Shown here: one piece after another, positions 1 through 7,669 of the stretch
How the letters are laid out: each line of letters starts with the position of its first letter
How positions within the stretch are numbered: position 1 is the stretch's first letter
Origin: JBCBJZ01 sp038522635
GTDB taxonomy: Bacteria > Pseudomonadota > Alphaproteobacteria > Rhizobiales > Hyphomicrobiaceae
Direction of reading: 5' to 3'
NCBI GenBank assembly: GCA_038522635.1
Contig: JBCBJZ010000024.1
Coordinates: 1-30,288 of the forward strand
Length of the DNA: 30,288 nt
Notes under the pieces: generated by a model
Told to the model about the DNA's origin: nothing
What the model saw: only the letters and a program-made list of their open reading frames with translations
The model's database searches: none
Made by a program: the position numbers and the translations under genes

Positions 1-394
1 CATCAGCGTCAAGCGGCAGCCCCGGCACCGACGTGAGCGTGTGGGTGACGACCTGCAAACCTTTGCCCTTCTCCCAGAAAATCAGGAGTTGGGGTTCAGC
101 GTTGATGATCGCTTCGGTGGTCGCGAGGTTGCGACGTAGGATGGTGGTCTCTTCGACGGCCTTTTGCCCGATGCGGCGCGCGTAGCGGATCGCCCGCCAT
201 ACCACCGCACCGGCGATGCCGGCCGCACCGGCAAGGATCGCGAACACCAGAAGATGGCTTAAACGCAGCCCCTCAATGCCGCCATTGCCACCGCCATCCA
301 CGATGGCGATCGTCAGCACAACCACGCACGCCATGCTCGCCAGCACCAACATCGCCAGGTCGCTGCGCAGGAACGTGAAGAAACCTTTGGACAT
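1..394 (-). CDS. Membrane sensor protein, N-terminal part (cut by window edge)
   Basis: This reading frame enters from the left edge, and only its first 131 residues are visible. The N-terminus has two likely membrane helices, at about residues 10-31 (FLRSDLAMLVLASMACVVV) and 46-66 (HLLVFAILAGAAGIAGAVVW). A short helix follows, then a PAS-like start with the signature AIINAEPQLLIFWEKG. From memory, this arrangement is typical of large alphaproteobacterial membrane-anchored sensor histidine kinases with several PAS domains. The kinase domain itself lies outside the window, so that assignment is inference. The start is ATG at 394; an in-frame ATG at 406 would add four residues and is also plausible, with AAGG about 14 bases upstream. 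A diguanylate cyclase or other PAS-containing regulator is an alternative. Confidence 0.6.
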   Translation of the reverse strand, partial: MSKGFFTFLRSDLAMLVLASMACVVVLTIAIVDGGGNGGIEGLRLSHLLVFAILAGAAGIAGAVVWRAIRYARRIGQKAVEETTILRRNLATTEAIINAEPQLLIFWEKGKGLQVVTHTLTSVPGLPLDAD

Positions 395-635
395 GGCCAG
401 GCGCATGGGTCGGCAGCATCACCTTGATCGAGGGACGAAGGGCGGCAACGCGGGACGAGCTACGTGAGGCACAAAAGTTGAAAGCCGGCAGTTGCGCCGG
501 TGGTCGCTTCGAGCTGACGCGCTACCCGCGCCGTCGGGCATGCCGATGCAAGCGTGCGTCGCGACCGAATCACACAACTGAACTATGAAGGATGAACACG
601 TCTGAGACCACGCGATGCTTTGTGTTCAGGCGATG

Positions 636-1370
636 TTAAGCGTCCGGTGTGGCACGCCATTCCTCCCAACGCGCTGCGATGAAGGCTGCGTAGCGGGCGG
701 GCGAGAGCCCGTAGGCGGCCGTTGCATAGGCGTCAGTGACTTCCACCAACCGCGTCACGCCGTCCTCGCAAACACCCAGATCAAGCGCATAGGCCGCCGG
801 TGCGTCGGTGAACGCTTCGCGGGCTGCGCGCACGGTTGCGGGATCGGGGAATGTGAGCAGGTCGCCCTTGTAGGGCCGCACACCGATGATTTCGGGCCCG
901 ATGACGAACACGCGGTACTCCGACACGAACGGGGTCAGCGTTGCGCATTCGACGATCATGTCGTCGGGCACTGCGGCGGTAGCGATCAGGTCCTTGAAGG
1001 TGATGAGCGCTCGCCCGTCGAACAATTTGGGCTGGTCAGCGCAGGGTTTGACGAACAACGCTTCGCCGCGCTCTACCGCCTGGCGCGCCTCCCGCATCGG
1101 TGCCTGCCAGATGGTGCGCCCCGCGAACGGGCGCAGCGCCTCAGGTATTGTGGGCAGTGACGGCACGGGCAGGCCCATACGTGGCAAGGCTGCACGCACG
1201 ATGCCGACCCCGCCGACGACGATGTCGGATGCAGCATCGAGCGGCAGGTCGGCGGCGTCGTCTGGCCCGAACAAGCGGACTTCATCGCCGCGTAACGTGA
1301 ACCCGACGATCGCTGCCTGCCGGTTCACGCTCATGGGTGTGGTGTCGGGTTTGAGGATGTGAACCGTCAT
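636..1370 (-). CDS. ATP-grasp domain protein, R2K-clade-like
   Basis: The 244-residue protein has features of the compact R2K-type ATP-grasp enzymes. A nucleotide-binding lysine sits in the strand ALFVKPCADQPKLFDG (about residues 105-120). A core SEYRVFVIG follows near 150, and a metal/ATP acidic motif VEVTDAYATAAYGLSP lies near the C-terminus. Members of this clade are thought to ligate carboxylates to amines in peptide modification or immunity-related settings, but the substrate cannot be told from this sequence. The final motif usually reads VEVND-(W/F/G); here it is VEVTD, so one metal-contacting position is altered. No partner gene is obvious: the next gene on the strand is a lipid-A N-terminal domain protein 147 bp upstream. 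The start has a weak GAGG upstream. The fold is fairly secure; the function is unknown. Confidence 0.7.
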   Translation of the reverse strand: MTVHILKPDTTPMSVNRQAAIVGFTLRGDEVRLFGPDDAADLPLDAASDIVVGGVGIVRAALPRMGLPVPSLPTIPEALRPFAGRTIWQAPMREARQAVERGEALFVKPCADQPKLFDGRALITFKDLIATAAVPDDMIVECATLTPFVSEYRVFVIGPEIIGVRPYKGDLLTFPDPATVRAAREAFTDAPAAYALDLGVCEDGVTRLVEVTDAYATAAYGLSPARYAAFIAARWEEWRATPDA

Positions 1371-1415
1371 CGCTGCCTCGCAGTCCCGGCGGCTGCGCGC
1401 CGTCGGTTAGGCCTC

Positions 1416-1463
1416 CCAGTTGGTCTTATGGCCAGTCGGTCTTATGGCCAGTTGGTCTTATGG
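1416..1463. repeat. Tandem repeat, three copies of a 16-bp unit
   Basis: Three back-to-back copies of the unit CCAGTTGGTCTTATGG occupy 1416-1431, 1432-1447 and 1448-1463. The middle copy has one change (T to C at its sixth base). The array lies in the 147-bp space between the ATP-grasp gene and the lipid-A N-terminal domain gene, upstream of the former and downstream of the latter. Its role is unknown; slipped-strand copy-number variation is possible. Confidence 0.9.
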
Positions 1464-1517
1464 AAGGTCGAGACAGGGCCCGCCAGAACTGTCCAGGCCG
1501 TCCGGGCGGTCCAAGAC

Positions 1518-1889
1518 TTATTCGGCGGGAAGGTTGGGCGGCTTGGGATCGGCGGCGTTGGCGCCGTCGCGCCCTTCGGCCTTTGCGCGCCAGATGAGGT
1601 AGATGTTGCGCGCGTAGATGAACACGCCGAACTGTCCCAGCACGAGGACAGGCTCCGGTTTATAAATGCCGTAGGCGAGCACCAGCAGGCCGCCGCACAA
1701 CGAGCAATACCAGAACAGCTCAGGCACGATCGAGCGGCGCTCGCGCTCGCTCGCGATCCACTGCACGAACCAGCGCGCAACGAACATCGTTTGGCCGAAC
1801 AGGCCGATGCCAAGCCACGTGCGATCAAGCGCCGACATGGTGAACCACCAGGCGTGGAGCCGATCGGCGTACTGCGCGAGGAAGTCCAT
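1518..1889 (-). CDS. Lipid-A biosynthesis N-terminal domain (LAB_N) membrane protein
   Basis: This 123-residue, mostly hydrophobic protein matches the small LAB_N family. Visible family hallmarks are the block FVARWFVQWIASERERRSIVP, an FW pair followed by SLCGGLLVLAYGIY, and GQFGVFIYARN near the end. About three membrane helices are expected (roughly residues 24-44, 58-76 and 81-98). In some bacteria this domain is fused to the N-terminus of lipid-A-disaccharide synthase or lies next to polyprenyl-phosphate glycosyltransferases. Here it stands alone, with no glycosyltransferase neighbour. Its biochemical role is poorly known and may concern lipid or undecaprenyl-sugar handling in the inner membrane. 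The C-terminal tail (GRDGANAADPKPPNLPAE) is hydrophilic. The start ATG at 1889 lacks a strong ribosome binding site. Confidence 0.8.
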   Translation of the reverse strand: MDFLAQYADRLHAWWFTMSALDRTWLGIGLFGQTMFVARWFVQWIASERERRSIVPELFWYCSLCGGLLVLAYGIYKPEPVLVLGQFGVFIYARNIYLIWRAKAEGRDGANAADPKPPNLPAE

Positions 1890-2110
1890 GCGGCGTACCG
1901 TGTGGTTATGCGTGTGCGTGCGGTTGCAGGGGCGACTGGATAGGGTTGCGGATAGCGCAGGTGCGGGAGGGCGGCAACGTTCGCGTCGGCGTTACCCCTG
2001 CGTCAGTGCGGCCTATGGGCCACGTTTGCGGTGGCGATGTGGCCATTGTGATGTGCGGGCGCCACGCTGTCCGGTTTATCGATGGCCGATTACCGGGTGA
2101 GCGATCAGGT

Positions 2111-2950
2111 TCAGGCGTCTTCGTCCGGCCTTTCACCGCTGTGGCGGGCCCACAGGTCGGGGCGGCGGTTCTTCGTGGCGGTTTGCGCGGCGGCGCGGCG
2201 CCAGGCGGCGATCCTACGGTGGTCGCCCGACAGCAGCACCTCGGGAATGGCGCGGCCTTCGAAATCGCGCGGCCGGGTGTAGAGCGGGTACTCCAGCAAG
2301 CCCGCCTCGAAGCTTTCATCATCGCCCGAGCGCGCATCGCCCATGACGCCCGGCAGCAGGCGCACGCAGGCATCCAACAGCGCCATCGCAGCGATGTCGC
2401 CGCCCGATAGCACGTAGTCGCCGACGCTGACCTCGATCAGACCGCGCGCCTCGATCACGCGCTCATCGACGCCTTCGAAGCGGCCCGCGAGGACAAGAAG
2501 GCCGGGGCCGGCGGCGAACCTACGTACGCGTGCTTGCGTGAGCGGTGCGCCGCGCGGCGTGAGGTAAACGGCGGGGAGGGCGTGATCGGCACCCACGGGC
2601 GCTTCGTCCAGCGGGCTATCGTGAGGCGAGTTACCGGTCGCGGGGCCTTGCGGCAGCGCGCGTGCGCTATCGATGGCGGCTGCGACCACGTCGGCGCGGA
2701 TCACCATGCCGGGACCACCACCCGCAGGCGTATCGTCCACCGCGCGGTGGCGCCCGTGACCGTAGGCGCGCAGGTCGATCGTCTGGAGCGCCCAGCGGCC
2801 CGCTTCGAGCGCCTGACCGGCTAGCGATGCGCCAAGCGGGCCCGGCCAGACATCGGGGACCAACGTGATGACTTGGGCGCGCCATGCGGGCGGGTTGTGC
2901 GCGCCCGTGGCGGTACTCAAGGTTGCGCGGTTGGAGGGGGAAGCGGCCAT
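2111..2950 (-). CDS. trmD: tRNA (guanine-37-N1)-methyltransferase TrmD
   Basis: TrmD methylates G37 next to the anticodon, using S-adenosylmethionine, and keeps the ribosome in frame. The 279-residue protein shows the SPOUT/trefoil-knot signatures of the family: the N-terminal strand VITLVPDVWPGPLG, YLTPRGAPLTQ, VLAGRFEGVDERVIE (usually GRYEG), EVSVGDYVLSGGDIAAM (usually GGE), and LLEYPLYTRPRDFEGRAIPEVLLSGDH. Conservative Y-to-F and E-to-D changes at two family motifs are visible. I chose ATG 2950; a longer frame from ATG 2989 would add 13 poorly conserved residues. The usual rpsP-rimM-trmD-rplS ribosomal neighbours are absent: upstream lies a PAS-GGDEF-EAL gene, 66 bp away. The protein is somewhat longer than the common 220-250 residues because of an insert near residues 95-125 and a basic C-terminal tail. 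Confidence 0.93.
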   Translation of the reverse strand: MAASPSNRATLSTATGAHNPPAWRAQVITLVPDVWPGPLGASLAGQALEAGRWALQTIDLRAYGHGRHRAVDDTPAGGGPGMVIRADVVAAAIDSARALPQGPATGNSPHDSPLDEAPVGADHALPAVYLTPRGAPLTQARVRRFAAGPGLLVLAGRFEGVDERVIEARGLIEVSVGDYVLSGGDIAAMALLDACVRLLPGVMGDARSGDDESFEAGLLEYPLYTRPRDFEGRAIPEVLLSGDHRRIAAWRRAAAQTATKNRRPDLWARHSGERPDEDA

Positions 2951-3016
2951 GGGGTCGTGTATCACAGCCGCGTCCAGCGAGAAGCGCAAGCCTGCACAAC
3001 AGGTGCACGTGTGGGC

Positions 3017-4987
3017 TCACGCCACCGCGCTGAGGCTCTCCAGTAGGGCGGGCACGCGGGCCGCTTCCACCGGCCGAGAGAACAAAAAGCCCTGGGCCTG
3101 CGAGCACCCTTCCGCTTCGACGAGCCGCAGTTGCTCCACCGTCTGGATTCCCTCGGCTGTGGTCGCCATGCGCAAAGCACGCCCAAGCCCGGTGACCGAG
3201 CGCAGAATCGCCAGCGAGCGTTCAGCGTGGGGTAAGTCCTTGATGAAAGCGCGGTCGATCTTGATCTTGTCGAAAGGAAAGCCCGCGAGCGAGCCGAGCG
3301 ATGAAAACCCGGTGCCGAAATCATCCATCGAGATCGAGGCGCCACAGGCTTTCACTTGCTGAAGCAGCGCCAGCGTCGCGCTGCTGTTTTGCAACAGTAG
3401 GGATTCGGTGATCTCGATTTCCAGGCGGTGGGCTGCGAGCCCGCTGTCGCGCAAGGCTCGCTGGATCGTCTCGATCAAACTGCCTGTGGCGAACTGCGCT
3501 GCTGACACGTTGACGGTGACGGCGACGTCCTCAGGCCATGTTGCAGCGTCCTTGGCGGCCTGCTGCATCACCCATTCGCCGATCGGGACGATCGCGCCGT
3601 TGGCTTCGGCAAGCGGGATGAAATCCCCGGGCGCGATCATGCCGCGCTCGCGATGGCGCCAACGGACAAGCGCCTCGAAGGCAGCCACGCGACGGGTCGG
3701 CAGATCGATGATCGGCTGGTAGTGGACCTCAAGTTCATCGCGCTCCACCGCTTGTTTGACATCGCGACCAAGCGCACGGCGCTCGCGCATGCGCGCGTCA
3801 AGTCTGGGGTCAAAAAAGCGGTAGCAATGCCCGCCATCGGTCTTGGCGCGCTGCAACGCGAGATCGGCGTATGACATCATCGTCGTGTGGCTGCGGCTAA
3901 CGCGGGCCTGCGCCGCCTCATCGGGGTAGCGGCCATCGGCGAGCACGATGCCGATGCTCGCGTTCATGACAAGGCGTGCGCCGCGTACCAGGACGGGGAC
4001 GCTGATCAGTTCGAGCAGGCGCTCGGCCAGGGTCGCGGCATCCTGCGGCTGTGACACCCGGCTTTGGATGATCGCGAATTCATCGACGCCGAGCCGCGCG
4101 ATGACGTCGGTCTCGCGCAAATTGGTACGCAAGCGCTTGGCGATCTCACGCAGCAGCTCATCGCCGTGGTCGTGCCCATGCGCGTCGTTGATGGAGCGAA
4201 ACCCGTCCAGGTTGACGAACAGCAGCGCCAACTGCGCGCCACGGCTGACATGGGCCAGCGCCTTTTCGAGGTTGCGGTGCAGGCTTTGCCGGTTGGGCAG
4301 GCCGGTGAGCGTATCGTGGGCGGCAAGGTGGGCAATCTGCGCTTCGGTGCGCCGGCGTTGGGTGATGTCTTCGTGGGTCGTGACCCAGTAGCCGCCAACG
4401 ATCGGCTGCTGCACGATCTGGATGGTTCGCCCATCCGACAGCGTCATCACGCTGGTCGACTTGTGGGTCACTTCGCGCAAGCGTTCGCGGGCGTAATGGC
4501 GCGGATCATCGCCGCTGTAGAGGCCCTTGGCGATGCGCCGCTCTAAGATGGTCTGCAGATGCGTGCCCGGGCGGACGTCATCGAGGGTCAGCCCATAAAG
4601 TTGCGCGTATTGCGCGTTGGCGACCACCACCCGCTGATCCGCATCGAACATGCAAAGGCCCTGCGCCATGTAGTCGATGGCCACAGCGTAGCGGTTGTGC
4701 GCGATGTCGGTTGCACTGGGGGTGGCTTTGGCTTGGCCGCTGCCTGCAGGCGTGCTTGCGCCAGCCGTCCCGCCCGCAGCAGCCATCGCGTCGGTGGCCT
4801 GCTTCAGGGCCGCCGTAAGCGCTTGGGTCCCGTCCTGCGGTTCAGGGATGGGCAGCGCGCCGGGAGCGGATGGCTTCGGCGATGCGGCTCGTGGCGGCGC
4901 TGCGGCCTGGGACTCACGCACGCGTTGGGACCGAGGTTGATCGAGGGGCGCTTTGGCTGCGGTGCGCGGACCGTTGGAGGGGCTCAC
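3017..4987 (-). CDS. PAS-GGDEF-EAL protein, probable c-di-GMP phosphodiesterase with degenerate GGDEF
   Basis: The 656-residue cytoplasmic regulator has a Pro/Ala-rich N-terminal tail (1-95), a PAS domain (about 95-212, starting MAQGLCMFDADQRVVVANAQ), a GGDEF domain (about 217-392, HDTLTGLPNR) and an EAL domain (about 405-650). The active-site GGDEF reads GVDEF (300-304): the second glycine, needed for GTP binding and cyclase activity, is valine, so cyclase activity is unlikely. The EAL domain keeps its expected catalytic motifs: E438-A-L, NVS (493-495), EITES, DDFGTG, KIDRAF, AEG and QGF. It should therefore hydrolyse c-di-GMP to pGpG, perhaps with the degenerate GGDEF acting as an allosteric GTP site, as known for CC3396-type proteins. 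No signal peptide or membrane helix is seen. An AT-rich upstream region (5060-5130) probably holds its promoter. Confidence 0.92.
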   Translation of the reverse strand: MSPSNGPRTAAKAPLDQPRSQRVRESQAAAPPRAASPKPSAPGALPIPEPQDGTQALTAALKQATDAMAAAGGTAGASTPAGSGQAKATPSATDIAHNRYAVAIDYMAQGLCMFDADQRVVVANAQYAQLYGLTLDDVRPGTHLQTILERRIAKGLYSGDDPRHYARERLREVTHKSTSVMTLSDGRTIQIVQQPIVGGYWVTTHEDITQRRRTEAQIAHLAAHDTLTGLPNRQSLHRNLEKALAHVSRGAQLALLFVNLDGFRSINDAHGHDHGDELLREIAKRLRTNLRETDVIARLGVDEFAIIQSRVSQPQDAATLAERLLELISVPVLVRGARLVMNASIGIVLADGRYPDEAAQARVSRSHTTMMSYADLALQRAKTDGGHCYRFFDPRLDARMRERRALGRDVKQAVERDELEVHYQPIIDLPTRRVAAFEALVRWRHRERGMIAPGDFIPLAEANGAIVPIGEWVMQQAAKDAATWPEDVAVTVNVSAAQFATGSLIETIQRALRDSGLAAHRLEIEITESLLLQNSSATLALLQQVKACGASISMDDFGTGFSSLGSLAGFPFDKIKIDRAFIKDLPHAERSLAILRSVTGLGRALRMATTAEGIQTVEQLRLVEAEGCSQAQGFLFSRPVEAARVPALLESLSAVA

Positions 4988-5059
4988 GGGAGGGTCTCAC
5001 CTTCGCTACGAACGGTGGCCCATCGCGCAATGCGGCACATGCCGACAGGCCCTTCGACG

Positions 5060-5135
5060 GCCTGAATACACGTTTAAGTTGAAAAATATCATGAATGCAA
5101 TTTGAGCATTCTTAGGAATTTCGGGACTTCGGCGG
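5060..5135. promoter_or_regulatory. AT-rich intergenic region with an inverted repeat, likely promoter of the GGDEF-EAL gene
   Basis: This stretch is clearly richer in A and T than the surrounding sequence. It contains an inverted repeat GAATGC (5093-5098) / GCATTC (5106-5111) with a 7-base loop. It lies between the end of the hydrolase gene (5159) and the start of the PAS-GGDEF-EAL gene (4987), both on the minus strand. It could hold the promoter of the latter and a weak terminator of the former. No exact -35/-10 pair is claimed. Confidence 0.35.
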
Positions 5136-5158
5136 AAACTGCGCCCGTTTCAGCGGCC

Positions 5159-6037
5159 TCACGTGCCCGCTGCGCGGATCTCATCCAGCACAGGCATCAG
5201 ATAACGTTGGAACACGTCCGGGTCTTCGGCCATCGGGAAATGTCCCAGACCCTCCATGATGGTGACCTGAGCGCCGGGGATCGCGGCGGCGGTTTCCTGA
5301 GTTTCCGCAGGCGAACAAGAATAATCGTAAACACCAGTCAGCAGATAGAGCGGGCAGCGCGCGGTATCGATTTGCGCCAGCTTGGGCCGCATGTCGCCAT
5401 CGACCCGATAAAAGTGCAGGTCGCCCTTAAAGATGCCGGGGCCGCCCTGCTTATAGTGCCAAAGGATCTCGTGGCGCCGGGCGGGGGGCGCTGTCGGTGC
5501 GATCAGACCGGAAATGAGCGCGGCGCACAGCTCTTGGCCCTGCAAGTCGGGACGGGTCAGCCAGACGGTATCGTACCAGGGCTTCTGGAACGCAGCTGAT
5601 TCAAGCCCGATCAGCGCGCGAAAGCGTGAGGCATGCTCCGCGGCGATGTTCAGCACGATGCGCCCACCGATCGAACAACCCATCAGCACGGGCGCTTCAA
5701 GCTCGAGCGCGTCGGCGACAGCGAGGATGAGCGCGGTGTAACGGGCGGTGGTGAGCTCGTAGTCGTGCGTTTCGAAGCTTTCTGGTGGGTCGGATTTGCC
5801 ATGCCAGGGCATGTCGAAGGCGATGACCCGGTAATGGCGGGTGACCGCTTCGTCGTTCAGAAGGTGGCGGTATTGGCGCGCGTCGGCGCCCGCGGTGTGG
5901 AGGCAGAGCAGCGGAATGCCCGTGCCCGCTTCTTCGATGAAAACCCGGTGGGCAACGCCTTCGATCTCGATGCGGGCGTAGCGCGCGGTGATCGGTTCGA
6001 AGACCGCGGGCGGTGCTGTGCGGGCGGGCGTGGTCAT
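5159..6037 (-). CDS. Alpha/beta hydrolase
   Basis: This 292-residue alpha/beta-hydrolase has a complete catalytic triad: nucleophile S122 in MGCSIGG (the variant G-C-S-I-G-G), acid D238 in TGVYDYS and H266 in GLGHFPM. The oxyanion-hole region is CLHTAGADARQY after strand 3, and the next strand carries VIAFDMPWHGKSDPP. The cap region (about 150-215) is rich in aromatic residues. No signal peptide is visible, so it is probably cytoplasmic. Its start overlaps the stop of the upstream SCP2-like gene by four bases (ATGA), which suggests translational coupling. With the 2-hydroxyacid dehydrogenase further upstream, this forms a likely three-gene unit for an organic acid or ester substrate. The substrate cannot be named from sequence. 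The family call is firm. Confidence 0.87.
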   Translation of the reverse strand: MTTPARTAPPAVFEPITARYARIEIEGVAHRVFIEEAGTGIPLLCLHTAGADARQYRHLLNDEAVTRHYRVIAFDMPWHGKSDPPESFETHDYELTTARYTALILAVADALELEAPVLMGCSIGGRIVLNIAAEHASRFRALIGLESAAFQKPWYDTVWLTRPDLQGQELCAALISGLIAPTAPPARRHEILWHYKQGGPGIFKGDLHFYRVDGDMRPKLAQIDTARCPLYLLTGVYDYSCSPAETQETAAAIPGAQVTIMEGLGHFPMAEDPDVFQRYLMPVLDEIRAAGT

Positions 6038-6447
6038 GGCTGCATCTCCGGCATTGTGCGCGGCAGCGCGAGCGTGTCCTTGAAGACCTGCAGGCGGCTC
6101 ATGAGCGGATGCAGGTTACCTTCGATGGTGAGCCGGCCTGTCTTGGACAGCGCGAAGATGTCGTGATCGCCCGGCGCTGGTACGCGGGCCCAATGGGCAA
6201 GCCAGGCCTCCGCTGGCGCGCTGATCGCAAAGGCCCAGGCGCGCATCAGATGCGGGCCTTGCGTGCTGCTCAGCAACGTGCCGTCCACGTGGCGCATCAA
6301 GAAGGGGACGGTCCCGATCACAAGCGCCCAATCGCAGGTGAGTGCGCCCGCACGTCGCTTCAGATCGCTCGCTTGCTGGGCGCTTTCGGGGAGCTGTTGT
6401 GCCAGGCGATGGGCAAGGCTTGTCGGGTCGCTTTTCGGGTTGTCCAT
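6034..6447 (-). CDS. Small SCP2-like protein (tentative)
   Basis: The 137-residue soluble protein has a C-terminal half with the pattern GTLLSSTQGPHLMRAWAFAI, then PAPGDHDIFALSKTGRLTIEG and NLHPLMSRLQVFKDTLALPR. This resembles small SCP2/sterol-carrier-like proteins that accompany alpha/beta hydrolases: a lipid-binding type fold ending in a Gly-containing strand followed by helices. The match is from memory and is not certain. Its stop overlaps the hydrolase start by four bases, and it lies 52 bp downstream of the 2-hydroxyacid dehydrogenase, so the three genes are probably co-transcribed. A role in presenting a hydrophobic substrate to the hydrolase is plausible but inferred. There is no signal peptide or membrane segment. 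Confidence 0.55.
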   Translation of the reverse strand: MDNPKSDPTSLAHRLAQQLPESAQQASDLKRRAGALTCDWALVIGTVPFLMRHVDGTLLSSTQGPHLMRAWAFAISAPAEAWLAHWARVPAPGDHDIFALSKTGRLTIEGNLHPLMSRLQVFKDTLALPRTMPEMQP

Positions 6448-6499
6448 GGCGCGTCTCGTTTTCAGCAGAGCATCGTTGGGCCGCGGGGCGTTGCGAGCA

Positions 6500-7474
6500 T
6501 CACCCCTTCCATCCCTTGAACGGCGTTTCGACTACGGGGCTGATCGGCGCCTTGTCGGCCTTGAGCGCCAACAGATTGTCGACCACCAACTGGCCCATCA
6601 GATCGCGCGTGTGCACCGAAGCGGACGCCACATGCGGCAGCACCACCACGTTGTCGAGCGCGAGCAGGGCTTCGGGCACGTTCGGCTCATCGGCGAAGAC
6701 GTCGAGACCGGCTGCGTAGATGGTGCCGTCCTGCAGGGCGGTGATGAGCGCGTCCTGATCGACCACGGAGCCGCGCGCGACGTTGATGAAGATCCCGTTG
6801 GAGCCAAGCGCGCGCAGAACGTCTGCGTTAACCAGATGGCGTGTCCCTTCGCCGCCCGGTGTGATGGCGATCAGCGTGTCGACGGTATCGGCCATGGCGA
6901 TGAGGTCGCCGTGGTAGGTGTAAGAAACGTCGGCTTGCGCGCGGCGACCGTGATAGTGGATGGCGCGGCCGAAACCTTCCAGGCGTTGGGCAATGGCTTT
7001 GCCGATGCGGCCGAGCCCGATGATGCCAACCGTACGGTTTTGCAGCGACGCCTTCGTGAGAGGGTAGTGCCCCTCGCCGACCCAACGGCCCTCGCGCAGG
7101 TAGCGCTCCGCACGGCTTAACTCGCGAATCGTCATGAGCAGCAGACCGATGGTGGTGTCGGCGACCTCATCGGAAAGCACATCGGGCGTGTTGGTCACGA
7201 TGATCCCACGCGCGTCCGCCGCTTGCGCATCGATGGTGTCGTAGCCGACGCCCATGTTGGCGACGATCCTGAGTTGCGGCAGCTTGTCCATCAGTTCGCT
7301 CGTGATCGGCATGTGTCCAGCCGTGGCGATCGCTTCGACCTTAGCGGCGACCGCGGCGATGGCGGCATCGCGGTCCTCAGCTTCCCACAGGCGCACCACA
7401 TTGAAGGCGTCGTCGAGCTGGCGCATGATCATCGCCATCATGGGGCCGGGCATGACGAGGGTCGGTTTTGACAT
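6500..7474 (-). CDS. D-isomer-specific 2-hydroxyacid dehydrogenase (glyoxylate/hydroxypyruvate reductase type)
   Basis: The 324-residue enzyme belongs to the NAD(P)-dependent D-2-hydroxyacid dehydrogenases, which reduce 2-oxoacids such as glyoxylate or hydroxypyruvate to D-hydroxyacids. The catalytic-domain start includes VANMGVGYDTID. The Rossmann motif GLGRIG is at 153-158, followed by a basic HGRR stretch after strand 2 that suggests NADPH preference. The catalytic residues are R234 (NVARGS), E263 (DVFADEP) and H281 (LPHVASAS). Length and motifs are complete. It is the first gene of a likely minus-strand unit with the SCP2-like and alpha/beta hydrolase genes. It is divergent from the FAD oxidoreductase gene, with 195 bp between the two starts. 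The exact substrate is not determinable; GhrB- or HPPR-like is the best description. Confidence 0.88.
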   Translation of the reverse strand: MSKPTLVMPGPMMAMIMRQLDDAFNVVRLWEAEDRDAAIAAVAAKVEAIATAGHMPITSELMDKLPQLRIVANMGVGYDTIDAQAADARGIIVTNTPDVLSDEVADTTIGLLLMTIRELSRAERYLREGRWVGEGHYPLTKASLQNRTVGIIGLGRIGKAIAQRLEGFGRAIHYHGRRAQADVSYTYHGDLIAMADTVDTLIAITPGGEGTRHLVNADVLRALGSNGIFINVARGSVVDQDALITALQDGTIYAAGLDVFADEPNVPEALLALDNVVVLPHVASASVHTRDLMGQLVVDNLLALKADKAPISPVVETPFKGWKG

Positions 7475-7669
7475 GGGTGCTCTTTCGTAAGGGGTTGGGG
7501 CATCGGCGGAGGCGATGGACCGTGCGGAAGGCGTCCACGCGGCGCTAACCCTCAGGGGTCTATCATCGCGCGGCGCGGTGCATCAACGCAGACCACGGGC
7601 TTGCACCTTACCGGGCAGGCTGCGGGCGCATGCCGGCGGGGCGCGCCTTCAACGGGAGCGAGAACCACG

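Noticed and set aside
1359..1943. A 194-codon plus-strand open frame across the 16-bp tandem repeat
   Set aside because: It starts in the ATP-grasp promoter region, overlaps the well-supported LAB_N gene antisense, and has shadow-like composition.
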